Positions 38,001 to 49,400 of a stretch of DNA of 64,000 bases are shown here, one piece after another. The notes beneath the pieces are model-generated. The model was not told the origin of the DNA. It worked only from the letters and a program-made list of their open reading frames with translations, and made no database searches. The number at the start of each line of letters is the position of its first letter. Position 1 is the stretch's first letter. The DNA is from Brugia malayi (taxonomy: Eukaryota; Nematoda; Chromadorea; Rhabditida; Onchocercidae): assembly GCF_000002995.4 (NCBI RefSeq), contig NW_025062478.1:4006001-4070000 (forward strand), written 5' to 3'. Made by a program: the position numbers and the translations under genes.

Positions 38001-41000
38001 GTAAAACTAATTGCTTACTTAGAAATTACATAATGTAATATTTTCTATAACGATTTTTCTTTCATTAATCAAAATTGATTTTATTGACTTTGTGAGTTTC
38101 ACTTCAATAAATACTTTTTTTTATTTTAGCAGCAATCCTAAGTTATTTTGAACTATCATTACTTACCTTGCTGAACTCAATTTACACAGTAATGTAATTT
38201 CTCTAGAACTAGAATCTTCTGCTAAATTTATAAAATTTTAATTGATGAAATTAGGAAAAAATTAGTCACAGAATAATGGAATTCTTATTCAAAACAGATG
38301 CAACATAATTAGTTATGAAAGAAAAGTCTCAATAATGTTAATAAAGGATTCAATTTGAAATAAAAAAAAGTTTAATGACAGTAAAGAATTGGAATAAAAG
38401 AATGAAATTCTGTGACTAAAATAATTGTACACACTTTTTTTTTTTCAAAATTTATACAAGAAGCATATAATTTCATTTAAAACTTATTTCGTTTTTTTTT
38501 TTTTTTTTTTTTTTTTTTTTCTTATTGAAAATATCGAAAATTTTTTGCATATTAAAGGTTGAAAGAAAGTTTTAGGATATAAAATTTATTTTCTTTTGCA
38601 CTTGAAATTTGCGTTTTATTTAATCATTTGGAGCAAAAGAAGAAAAAAAAAAGAAAAAGAATGTACAAATTAAACAAACGAACATATTTCATTTAAGTGA
38701 GTAAAAAAATTTTTTTAGTGCATAAAATTTAATATCCGGATTTCCTTTTTTTTGAATTTTTTTAAATCAACAGCAATAAAACAAATTTAGCAATAAATTA
38801 AATAAATAACTAAATTTAATTAATTAATTAAATAAATGAATAGACAAAGAAACAGATAAATAAATAGTTAAATAGACAAATGAATGAATAAATAAACAGA
38901 TAAACAGACCTGTTTGATGTTCTGTTGTAGTTAATTACTTCAAATAGTAGATAATAAATTTAGTTTTATACGTTTCCTCTTCTTTATTACAATCTCAAAT
39001 GTTTCTACTTTCAAATTTAATTTTCAGCATCAAAACTAATTCCATTTTTTTTAAATTTATTCAAAAATTAAAAAAGAAAAATACACCTCTAATGTCCGTC
39101 GTCGTTTTCGTCGCTTTCGTCGTTTTTCATTCGGTAACACTGAATCAGTGACCATTGAATTATCCTCAAATGATTCGTTTTTTTTTTTTCAACTACTTTT
39201 TTCTTTTTTAAAATTTTGTTAAATTTTAGAAAAATGTAATAAATGAATGTAATTTTTTGTTAATTTTGTTTCCTTATTATTTTCTAATTTCATTTTCATT
39301 TTCTCATTTGCTTTTCTTTTCTCTCTCTCTCTCTTTTTTTTTTTTGTTTTGTTTTCGGAAGTTCATACTTTAGTATAAAATTAAATTTTACCTCACCAAA
39401 CAGTAAAGATGGTCTTTTTTCATCGGTAAAATATTGTGGGATGGCCACTGGCGTTTGTACATTGTCAATTAAACCTATCTTGTCATCTGATATTTGATTC
39501 TTGCCATGTGTAGAAGCTTTCATCTGCACTGATTGTGTTAAATTTCGATCCAATTTATCACTATACTATCAGTAATTTATATTGAAAAAATTATCATTTG
39601 TGATTAATTAATTAATTGCTAAATATTAACAATTCCATATTGCTAATAAATTTCATTTCGATAAAATATTTTACAAAAAAAGAAGAATGTTTTCATAAGT
39701 TAGCAAATAATTGAATTTATATTGTAATTATATGTCGAGAAGAAAAAAAAAATTATTCGTTTCTAAAAATGATTACAGTCCAACCAAAGATTTTACATAT
39801 TTCAAATAATAAAAAATATTTTTAGTAAGACATAACCGATTGGATAATAAGAGAAAAGAGTGGTCAAGCAAAAGAAAAGAGTGACCAATGACATCTTCAA
39901 TAAATCTATTCATTCATATTAAAAATAAATTTAATCTTTCAACTTAAACTTCAACAATTTTTTAAATGTTAAAGAGTTAGAGAAAGAGAGGGAGAGAAAG
40001 ATAGAAAAAGGAAAAGAATGCAGAAATGGAACTAAACTATTTTTTAATCATTTTACAAAATAGATGCTAATTTTTAAATTTAATTTTGTATTTATCAATA
40101 ATTGAAGGAGAAATTTTAAATAAGGAAAAAACTTCTAAAAGAAGAAAATAGAGAAAAAAAAATGAAGAAAATATTATTATTGTTAGTTAGTTCATTTGCT
40201 AACAAACATATAATGATGTTGATATTTTAAGAGCTAAGAATTCACCAAGTATATTTAGTTGAAATGATAACTGATGCTTTTGCTTAAGCTTAGTCAAATA
40301 AAATATAAATGAAAGAGGTAGAGGGAGGGTGAAAGGATAAAATGACTTGAAGAGAGAGAGAGAGAGAAGATGGAGAAAAGAAGGTAAAGAGGTTAGGAAG
40401 TTTTTAAAATGTTTAAAGCTATTAGAAAAAAAAAACAAAAAAAGCAAAGTATATAGCAATAAATCAGATAAAACTAAAAGGTGAAACTGTGAAAAAAAAA
40501 ACTTTGGCTAATATTTGAGTTTTTTTAAACACTAAATGTATGCATGTGTCTGTGAGGATGTGTTGGTGTATGAGAGAGTGCTAAGTGTATGTCTGTGCAT
40601 GTGTGTATGTGTATGTGTGTGTGACTGAACTTTCTAAATAAATGGGTAAAATTTTGAATGAAATGAATTTTTTAAATAATAAATGCATATTTAAAATAGT
40701 ATACTTTTTTAGAAAAATGCACATTTTAGTTTTTCAGCAATTCAAATAAGTAATATATTAAATGAGATTGTAATGCAATGGTAAGCTAAAAATTGGAATA
40801 AAAAGCAAGCAAATTGAAAAATTTTTAATTTAATTAACTTTATTATACATTATTTGATTAATTTATCTAATCTTACTAATATTAGTACGAATGAAAAATT
40901 TTTTTCAGTAAACTGACATTTGAGTATGACTAATTTATCTAATTATATGCGTTGAATTTGAAACTAAATTGATTTTATTATATAATGGAATTATAATAAT

Positions 41001-43160
41001 ATCGAAATTATTCAATGCTCAATTTTCCAGCAAAATCAACTTAAATTACAAAACAACAAGTGCAGAAAGGAAAAAATAGAAATTGAATCTAAAAAATATA
41101 AAAATTAAAATGCGCGATGTAATTCGATTTGAAATAATGATTTTAGTTCAGAAAAATTAATCAGTATCGATAGAGCAATTTTTAAACTGATAAAGCAACT
41201 AATAAAAAAAAGAAAAGAAATTCCAATTTTTGGTTCAAATTCTTAAAATAACAGAACATTTATCTTAAATCTTATTGTAATAAATGTAATAAATTTTTTG
41301 CATAAAATTAGAAGACAACTTTGACCAAAAGAAATTTCATGAACTCTTTAACTTATTCATTTCTTAACTGAAAAAAAAAAAATTTTTTTCTCGAACGCTT
41401 TAAAATGTATCTTCTAGATATATCATTTTGTTGGGACATTTTGAATTCTAGTAGCATTGTAGTCGTATCATTTTGACAATGCTACATGGATCATAAATCT
41501 TTTTATAATTTAATCGATATGTCCAGAAAAGATTGATCAGAGTAATTTTCAAACCGATATTATCAATTGGTTGATTTCACACTTTTGAAAGCACTGATAA
41601 ATTGCTAAAGGAAATGCCATTGATAAGAGTTACACAAAGTTTCTTCATTTTGAAAATCGGTAATGTCAATATTTGTTAATAATATTATTCATAGACTAAT
41701 TATTTATGAATTTTTTTGCAACTAATTAGTAGTTAATTTACAATATTCAAATTAAAAAAAACATATTTTATGACAATTATTTGTAATGTTAACGCTTATT
41801 TCTGAGTGGTAAATAAGTCGAAAAGTTTAAAGCTATTAATTTTTAATTGTTCAAGAGATATATATTCAAAAAATAAAAATGAAATAAAAAAGCTATTTGC
41901 TCGAAAATTTTAATAGTTTAAACTAAAATAAATATTTGATGATTTATCAGCTGATTATTAGCATTTCTCATTTTAAATCTTGTTAATTAATAATAAGCTT
42001 GACTGTTTTTTTTAGCTGTTCTTACTCTTTTTTTTATTTGTAAAAAAGCTAACATTTTTAAAAGTTTTTTATTCTAAAATAATCTAGTGGTTGGAATCAC
42101 GATGTTGAATTGATGAGCCATAAAGTTATTAATTAATACTGAAGGAATTCTTTCTTGCAACATTTAGTAAATTTAAGGTATCTGATTAAGTAATTATTTT
42201 TATTTTGCATGACTTCAACGTTAACTTTTTTTAAATTTGATTTGACTTTTTTGACTTAATTAAAATGACTTATTTCTAACTCTAAACAACCCTAAAAAAA
42301 AATATGTTGCAGAATTGAAAAAAAACCCTAATAATATGGACGCAATGAATATGATAACAATGAGACACATAAGTTCATAATAATAATCCATTAATTAATT
42401 AATTAATTAAAAATCATCAAAATAAAGAAAGAAAAAGTTCTCTTTTCGAAATAATAGTTGTTCATATAAAAATTATTTGTTTTAATTGTTGATAAATGAT
42501 AAAAATTTCACAAATAATTGGTTATATAATTTGCTATCGCATAAGAATAGAAAAAACTTATATTTTATTTTTTCATATTTATTTTTCCTCCACTTATATT
42601 TTATTTTTTAATAAAGTGAATTAATTTCCAAATTAATTTTGCAAAGACATTCCCAACGAATAATTTTTCAGCGTCAATTATTTCACTCATTTCATTTTAA
42701 TGCAAATTATTCCATTTATTTGTTGTTTTAAATTAATGTAATCTTGCAATTTTAATTTTGTTTAATTAAACTTTTGCACGTATATTTAAAAATAATAAAT
42801 AAAAATCAAAATTTAAAAAAAAAAATACTTTTTTTATTCCTCTCTTCTCACTTACTCTTCTTCACGACAATTCTTCATTTTCCCTTTCCATTTCTTAGTT
42901 TTATTTTATTTCATTTTTTCTTTCTAAGTTCCAACAGGCAGTTCGCACTTCATTTTTTGTTTTACCTTGTTTCAGTCACATAAAAAGATGATATCAAATC
43001 ATATTAAAGGTAATTGATCGTAGGAAAAATTTAGTTGGATTGATTGAAGGTAGTCGTTGAATTGATGGAACATAGAAAGAGTACTGAGATAAATCAAATT
43101 GAAATTTGCTACCGTCAATACCTGAGATGAAGGTTGTCCCTCTCGAATGAACTTTATCAT
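31896..43160 (-). CDS. two-pore-domain potassium channel (K2P/TWK family)
   Basis: Minus-strand exons: 43122-43160, 39392-39565, 39087-39164, 36908-37058, 36491-36581, 35615-35829, 34603-34810, 34013-34115, 33573-33771, 33167-33270, 32711-32888, 32376-32475 and 31896-32109, giving 617 residues. The K2P plan is complete. TM1 lies at about 126-146, followed by a long extracellular cap. Pore 1 ends TTIGYGNFFP (filter 248-252), then M2 (about 263-290). After a cytosolic loop come M3 (about 380-397) and pore 2 ending TTIGLGD (418-423, split by an intron), then M4 (about 428-450). Two filters of the TIGYG and TIGLG type are diagnostic of potassium-selective leak channels in the plasma membrane. The cytosolic tail is about 165 residues and ends YTVFD. 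The core (36908-33167) is certain. The first three exons are supported by phase and ORF content; the acceptors at 39164 and 37058 lack a clear pyrimidine tract. The donor at 32711 and acceptor at 32475 are the weakest internal junction. The specific TWK member is not identified. Confidence 0.88.
34170..34340. repeat. ATT trinucleotide microsatellite
   Basis: An ATT/ATC-type array interrupted by short variants, inside the K2P intron between 34115 and 34603. The isoleucine/tyrosine-rich frame that overlaps it is an artefact of the repeat. Confidence 0.85.
37059..39086. other. long AT-rich intron of the K2P gene
   Basis: About 2 kb of low-complexity sequence with many A and T runs, including a T run of about 30 bases at 38490-38520. 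A degenerate tetranucleotide array of AAAT, GAAT and ACAG words lies at about 38790-38910. No exon is supported here. Confidence 0.5.
39566..43121. other. long first-intron candidate of the K2P gene
   Basis: If the 43122-43160 start exon is right, this is a 3.5-kb intron. It contains a GA-rich tract (about 39970-40020 and 40345-40380), a TG-rich stretch (40535-40625), and a more complex segment at 41390-41690 with a perfect 10-bp inverted repeat. Nothing else coding is supported. Confidence 0.45.
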
Positions 43161-43668
43161 TTTATGGTTTCTAATTTTATGTAAATTGCTTCTAAGAGTA
43201 AATGCTAGATTAGAAGAACTCTATAATATTTTGACATTGCAAGATAAGCTTGATTGCAACTTAGCAATAAAATTGGAAGCAATTTTTAATATAATAAGCA
43301 ATGCATATCTTTTTTTTACTAACAGATTTTAACAAGTTATCAACAAGCAAGTAAGAGTTTTAGAGATATTTTCATTTTATTCCGTTCTTGTAAAAATTTA
43401 AGTTAAAATATGTGTAAATGTGTACATGTTTATTTATCAATTTAATGTTTGTTTATCAATTTAATTTATTACCTTTATGCTTTCTTATATATTTATGTTA
43501 CTACTTTCAAGTTTTGTGCAACATCAGAAATATAAAAGAAATTAATCATTTTATTGTGAGCTTTAATACAAAATACCAATCCATACATATATAAAATTAT
43601 GAAAAGAATTAAAGGTAAAAAAGAAAGACAATAATAAATGGAATAAAAAGTTAAACAAACTGAATCTT

Positions 43669-45150
43669 TTTAAAATTGAACTTGAAATAGCATAAAATAA
43701 TTTCATTTTACAGCTATGCTTCAATTAATTTCTCTGAGATATACGTACAACTCATATATTTGGCCAACTGTCAATGATAAGAACTGGGAATGAGTAATAC
43801 TAGTGAATGTTGTTTTTATATGAAAACAATTTTTGATCAGCAATACGATTTGTGCTCGGAATTAAAAGGCGAGCGTCTGCGGGATGAAACGCCAATAAGA
43901 TATTAAAAGTCTAAATTCAAAAACTTTTAGCACCAAAACATAAAAGTTAATTTCAAAGGAGAAGTAAAATGGAGAAGAGCAATGAGTTAAATCAAGAAAG
44001 CAGAGCGAGAATTTAATGAAATTCAATAACATAAATTATCACATCGCAAAGTTGAAATGATCAGTGAAGATTTTTGGAAAACTACAAAAAAACACAAAAT
44101 AACTGGCAGAAATACTGTATAACAGAAGAAAGAAAAATTAAGAAGACAAAAAAGCAGGAATAATTCAAAAAAAGATGTCCGTATTATACCAATGAAAAAT
44201 TACCGCCACTCCAACTACCTTTTACCGCCAATTCGTGCAACCTTTCAGAGAAATTCAACAAACCATTATTCATCGCTTACAGTCGCTCTTTCCGAATGAA
44301 TAATAATGCACAATTTTCCGGATATTAACCTGTAGAATCTTCGCTGTTAATTGAGAAAAATTTATAAGAAAGCACCGACAAAGTCAAATTCCACGCAAAA
44401 TCGATACCAAACGACAAAAATAGCGAAGGAATTTACAATCAAAGGTGTTGCCAATTTCTTTCTGATAGCAACAAAGATAGAAGAAGGCTGTTTCTCCTCT
44501 TTGTCTCAAATTCAGGTAATTAAATCTTTGTTTATGAAATGTTTGTTACAACAACGAATCCAGAATTTCAACAATAATTTTAATAACGATACCAGTTATC
44601 ATCCAACACCTGAAAACTTAAATAAAGAAAAAATGGAAGCAATAATGAATAGCATAGCAACTGATTAAAGATGATCAAAAGATAAAAGAGTTTTACTTTT
44701 GTGAAAAAAATTAGCATAATAAATCCAGAAGTTCCGAAAATTGAAACGAAACATTACCATCACAATTCGATATAGGATGATCACACGTAACTGTCTCAAC
44801 GAATATTCATCTCAACAAACCTGATTAATCGAATAAAACTTTAAGAAACAGAAAATGTTAGAAATTGAGTACCTCACTAAATTTGTGTTCTTGATTTAGC
44901 TTTTTTTCTTGAATTACCCACTGCTCTTCTTTGTTTTACTTTCCGTTTGAAATGAACTTATATGTTTTGTTCTACAAAGATTTTGGTGCCAAAATCCTTT
45001 GAATTTAAAATTTCAATATCATATCCTACTGACATTTCAGCGCGAGCCGTATTGCTAATCAACAATTGTTTTCATAAGTGTTATAACTCACTGACAGTTG
45101 AAAAATATATGAAATTATGTTTTCCTTAAGTTCTATTTTAAATAAATTCC
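43669..45150. mobile_element. candidate foldback element with long imperfect inverted repeats
   Basis: The left arm (about 43669-44030) and the reverse complement of the right arm (about 44870-45150) align over most of their length. Shared blocks in order include AAAATnGAACTT, AATTTCA, CATATATTT, CAACTGTCA, TGAAAACAAT, GATnAGCAATACG, AAATTCAAA, GCACCAAAA and AAGTAAAA. GAAGAGCA and a TCAAGAA block follow. The left arm has extra segments of about 40 and 13 bases. The interior (44031-44869) is more GC-balanced than its surroundings and holds a 105-codon frame (44351-44668) with no recognisable transposase motif. Target-site duplication is not obvious. It could be a non-autonomous foldback or MITE-like element, or an old inverted duplication. 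Confidence 0.6.
44351..44668 (+). CDS. ORF inside the foldback element, unknown
   Basis: The open frame spans 105 codons, but its first codon is TTG; the first in-frame ATG comes after about 60 codons. It is basic at the start (RKIYKKAPTKSNSTQNRYQT) and polar at the end (NFNNNFNNDTSYHPTP). No DDE, HUH or reverse transcriptase motif is visible. The frame may be chance in a slightly GC-richer segment. Confidence 0.2.
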   Translation: MRKIYKKAPTKSNSTQNRYQTTKIAKEFTIKGVANFFLIATKIEEGCFSSLSQIQVIKSLFMKCLLQQRIQNFNNNFNNDTSYHPTPENLNKEKMEAIMNSIATD

Positions 45151-46478
45151 ATTTGTCTTCTTTCTATTATATTTATTATTGTTATTTTTTCTGCTTTTCA
45201 TTCTTTTCATAATTTTATATATATATGAATTGATTTTTGTACAAAACCTCACAATTTACTGAAATGATTAATTACGAATTTCAGAAGTTAAAAATTCTCC
45301 TCTATTACATTTGTACTTCTAAAAAAAAATTTTTTTTAAATGTTTCTAGAAGTAAATACCATTCGCATTTTTTTCTTTTTAGGAATTCACTTTTATATTC
45401 TTTCCAAAATAAAAAAAAAAAGGAAGAAAAAAGTAGTAGTAAATATCATCTATGCAATATTAGAAATGTAAAATTTTTGGGAATTTCCACTTCATTTTCG
45501 GAGTTTAATTTTTCATTCAAATTCGAGGTTTGTTGATAATAAGTCATTTTAATTCTGTTAGCGGATGGATCTGAATATATGTACCAGTTTAATTTCAATC
45601 CTTAATAATAACAAAATTAATAATACTACGAAAAGAAAATTTAGTTCATGAATATATTGATAAATCATTTCCAATTTCATTTCGTTCATTATACTAATAT
45701 TTGTTGGAAATTTCTAAATTTTATCAAAATTCCCAAACCCAAAATTGCTTTTGATTTTTTCCTAGAGGCAAAATTGCTATTGGTTTTAAATGTAGACCGA
45801 CTTTAAACTTGAATTCTTTATTTCATGATTTATTATAAATTTTTCCTTTAAAAATTTAAATTATTGAGGGTAAAAAAACCATTTTGTAAACTGTTAACAA
45901 ATTACATTGAGAAATTTTTACTATTTGTTGGTTATACAATAATTTCTTTTACTTTCGCCTATTGCGACTGTTCCGTTTACTGCCATTTTTGTACTTTGAC
46001 AAAAAATTTTTTCATAGATAAAGAATTTTATTTATATGTGTATCGCATTAAAAGTATTATTCCTTTAGTTATATAATAATAATTATGTACTAAATGCAAA
46101 GAAAACAACGACCTAAATACTTAATTAGTTAAACATAAAATCAGTTAGTGATTAATTAATTAACCAATGTATAAAGTAAAAAATGACTATATACATAAAC
46201 ACGTATATTTTATATGTATGCTAATAACACGGCGCAAAAAGCTGAAAATTTTAATTTCGAGAACAAATCGTCAATTACTGCAGAATTTTTAATTATGGAA
46301 AATGATTTTTAAATAATTGTTAGCCATAATGTCACATTTTACTCAGTGAATATTTGCGCTTCTTTAATAAATTTTTGCTAAAAAGCCTTAATTATACTTT
46401 CTAACAAGGCATAAAGCGAATATGTCAAAATAATTATTATATCATTTTTCTATTTTCTTCTTTTTTCACTTTTTGATA

Positions 46479-49400
46479 TTATCCAAAATCATTGAAATGA
46501 TGATAACTATGAAACAATGAATGTGTGTCATTTTGTGTCGCTGTCGAATGACCGCTATATTTACGATTATTAGCAGGTTGCGATATATTGATCGTTGGTT
46601 CAACCTAAAATTTTTTTGAGTAAACAACAAATAATTACTTTGAAAAAATAAAAAATAAAAAAATTTAGAAAATGCAAAGTTAATTAATTTATAATTCAAA
46701 TTATCTTAATTTTTTTGATTATTGTCCGTAGATTAAATTTGAAAATGACAGTAATCAAATTGTTAGTAAACAATGAGGAAAATTAGAGAAAACGAAAAAA
46801 AAAAGTATGAAATATTGATTGAAAATATTCAAATTTGAATGAGATTAATGGAAAAATCGTTTCGAACTATTTTAAATTAATTAAAATTTTACCTTTTATT
46901 TTTTACTAGAATTTCGCTTTTTCTTACTTATTATAATACTTATTTATACAGTATGAAAATGATAATAATCAAATTGTTAATATCCAATGAGGAATTTATA
47001 GTTTGTTATTAATAACAAATAATGGCAAAACCGAGGTTATATTTTAAAAGAATTTGTCGTATTTTAATTTCCTATCAGTAATGATTAAATCATTACAGAA
47101 AGAAATAACATCGATGGGACATTCGAAACATCAAATTGCTACTCAAAAAATAAATCGATATTTTGCTTAAATAATTGATCGTTTTTTGGCAAAATATAAT
47201 ATAAATATATTTTATGTGGTTGCTCATTACTATTCTTATTTTATTTGTTAACAAATTTCATTAATTTAATTTTAACAACAACAAAAACAACAAACCTCTT
47301 GGGAAAAACCGCGTAACATTGGATTTCTCTCCCATCTTCCATCTGAAACTGATAATTGATGTGAATTGGATGATGATTCATGAGGATTTGATATACGTCC
47401 ATATGACCATTGCACCTGAAATATTTCATTTAAAGAATCAATTAGTGAAGGAAATTATCAAAAATAATATCAATTATCAATCAATCATTTATATTGCTTA
47501 TTGAATATTATTGCAAAGGAATGATTCATTCATTACGAATAGAAGAAAATGACAAAATTTCAGTGTTTGAAAAAATTAGAAAATAAAATTTCACAGTTTT
47601 AAAAGAAAATATTTGAATAAATGGTATTAAATGTAAATAAAAGTATTATAAAAGTTGCTTATATTATCAGAAGATATCATTTTTAATAATTCTATTGATA
47701 CAAAAATGATTAGTAAATCTATCTAAAAACAATAAAAAATCAACGTTGATATTTTATTACAGTGAAATAATTAAATTAACCTGATAAAGTGATATGTAAC
47801 CACAATTTCGTACCCTTAATCGTTCTACCATATCTAATGCTTGTAAGCGATTTAATGGACTTAAGATGCTTCCAAATTCACAAAATAAAACATACGCAAA
47901 TGAATGAAAGTTTTTGCTTCTAAAAAAAAAAAAAAACAATCAACATAAAGTTGAAATTCTTATTTTATCACTTATCAGTTAAAAAAGAAACTAACAAATT
48001 TCATGTTTTAATGTTTTCTTTTTCTAAACTTATTCCATTTAATTAGATTGAAACAAATTAATTTTAACAAATGTAAAATTAAAAATTAGTAATTATTACT
48101 TTGCTGCTGGTAATTTATGTAATACAATTCGTCGCAAATTCCAATTTCTTGGTGAATATTTGTAAATTTCTCTTGCACCTGACCAATTTAACCATGACTT
48201 TTCAAGATTTTTATGCTAAAAAAGAATTCTTACATGTTAATTAAAATTATTAAGTTAAATTATAAAATGAAGAAAAAGTTATCATTATGATTACTATCAT
48301 TATTGTTAATGGAAACCATTATATCTTTAATGGATGATAAGAGAGATAGTAAAATGAACAGAGTTTATCGATAATTTTTATGTCATTTGGAAAATAAATT
48401 ATATAACATTTTAAAATGACTTTGTTAATAATTAATAACATTAATATTAGCACAACTGTATGAGTAATTCATTTTTATTTAAATTACAAAAGAAAAAAAA
48501 TTGCCTAAAAAATTGGTACGAAATTTTTTCACTGATATTAGTGTGTTATTTAAATGTTTCGTTTAGGCGAATTCATTTTCATTCAAATTAATAAAATATT
48601 TACCATAAAAGTAATCCATCAATAATAACTAACTCAATAATTACTTTTAAATTTTATGGTATAAAATTTACTATTTGTTATTTAAAAAAATTTCATTCCT
48701 ACAATTTATTCATTTTGTTTCATTCAAAAATATTTCATATCAAAATCAGTTCACAAATTATTTTTCTCCTAAAATTTTCACAATTTAATGAAAAATTTTA
48801 AAATGCGAATTGTGAATCGTAAAAAAAAAAATTGTTTCATTGCAAAGAAAAAATCTAAAAATTTGTAGAAGCAATGTAATAATTCAAATACCTTAGTTTG
48901 TCCATCAAGAAGTTTAAATAATACAATAATATAGCCAGCATGTCGATGTGTTGGTAATTTGTAATCAGAAATTGTTGAAGTTTTTTGAATTGCATAAATT
49001 TCATCATATGCACCTAAAATTATAGTTTGTTTATAGCTTGATCAGGGAAATTTGAAATTTTTTCAAAAGTTTAAAGTTAATTAAGAAATTTTTCTCTTCC
49101 TAAATGCAATTAAATAAATGAAATAAAAAATAAATTTGCATAAAAATGGAAAAAAAAATTAAATAGTATTTTTTTTTTTTTTTTTGATATTTGATATTTT
49201 CTTAATCATTCCGTTCCATGCACCATTTATGAAAAATTTTCAGGTCAAAATTTTTGCAGGCAAAAAAAAAAAATCGAAAAAAGGAGGAAAATATATATAA
49301 GCTGCAAAATTTTGTTAAAATTATTTTTAAAAAAAAACTTAAAAAGAAAAATAAAATGACAGTCATACCAAATTGTGATTTTGGTCGATCATTTAATTTA

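Larger units (their letters stand above)
43161..46478. other. intergenic region with foldback element
   Basis: Lies between the presumed 5' end of the K2P gene and the 3' end of the next minus-strand gene. The main content is an inverted-repeat element at 43669-45150, listed separately. From 45150 to 46478 it is AT-rich with several short frames (45237-45536, 45864-46076) that lack family features. Confidence 0.5.

Noticed and set aside
41390..41690. Second foldback element
   Set aside because: Beyond the 10-bp inverted repeat at 41451-41485 I found no further matching arms.
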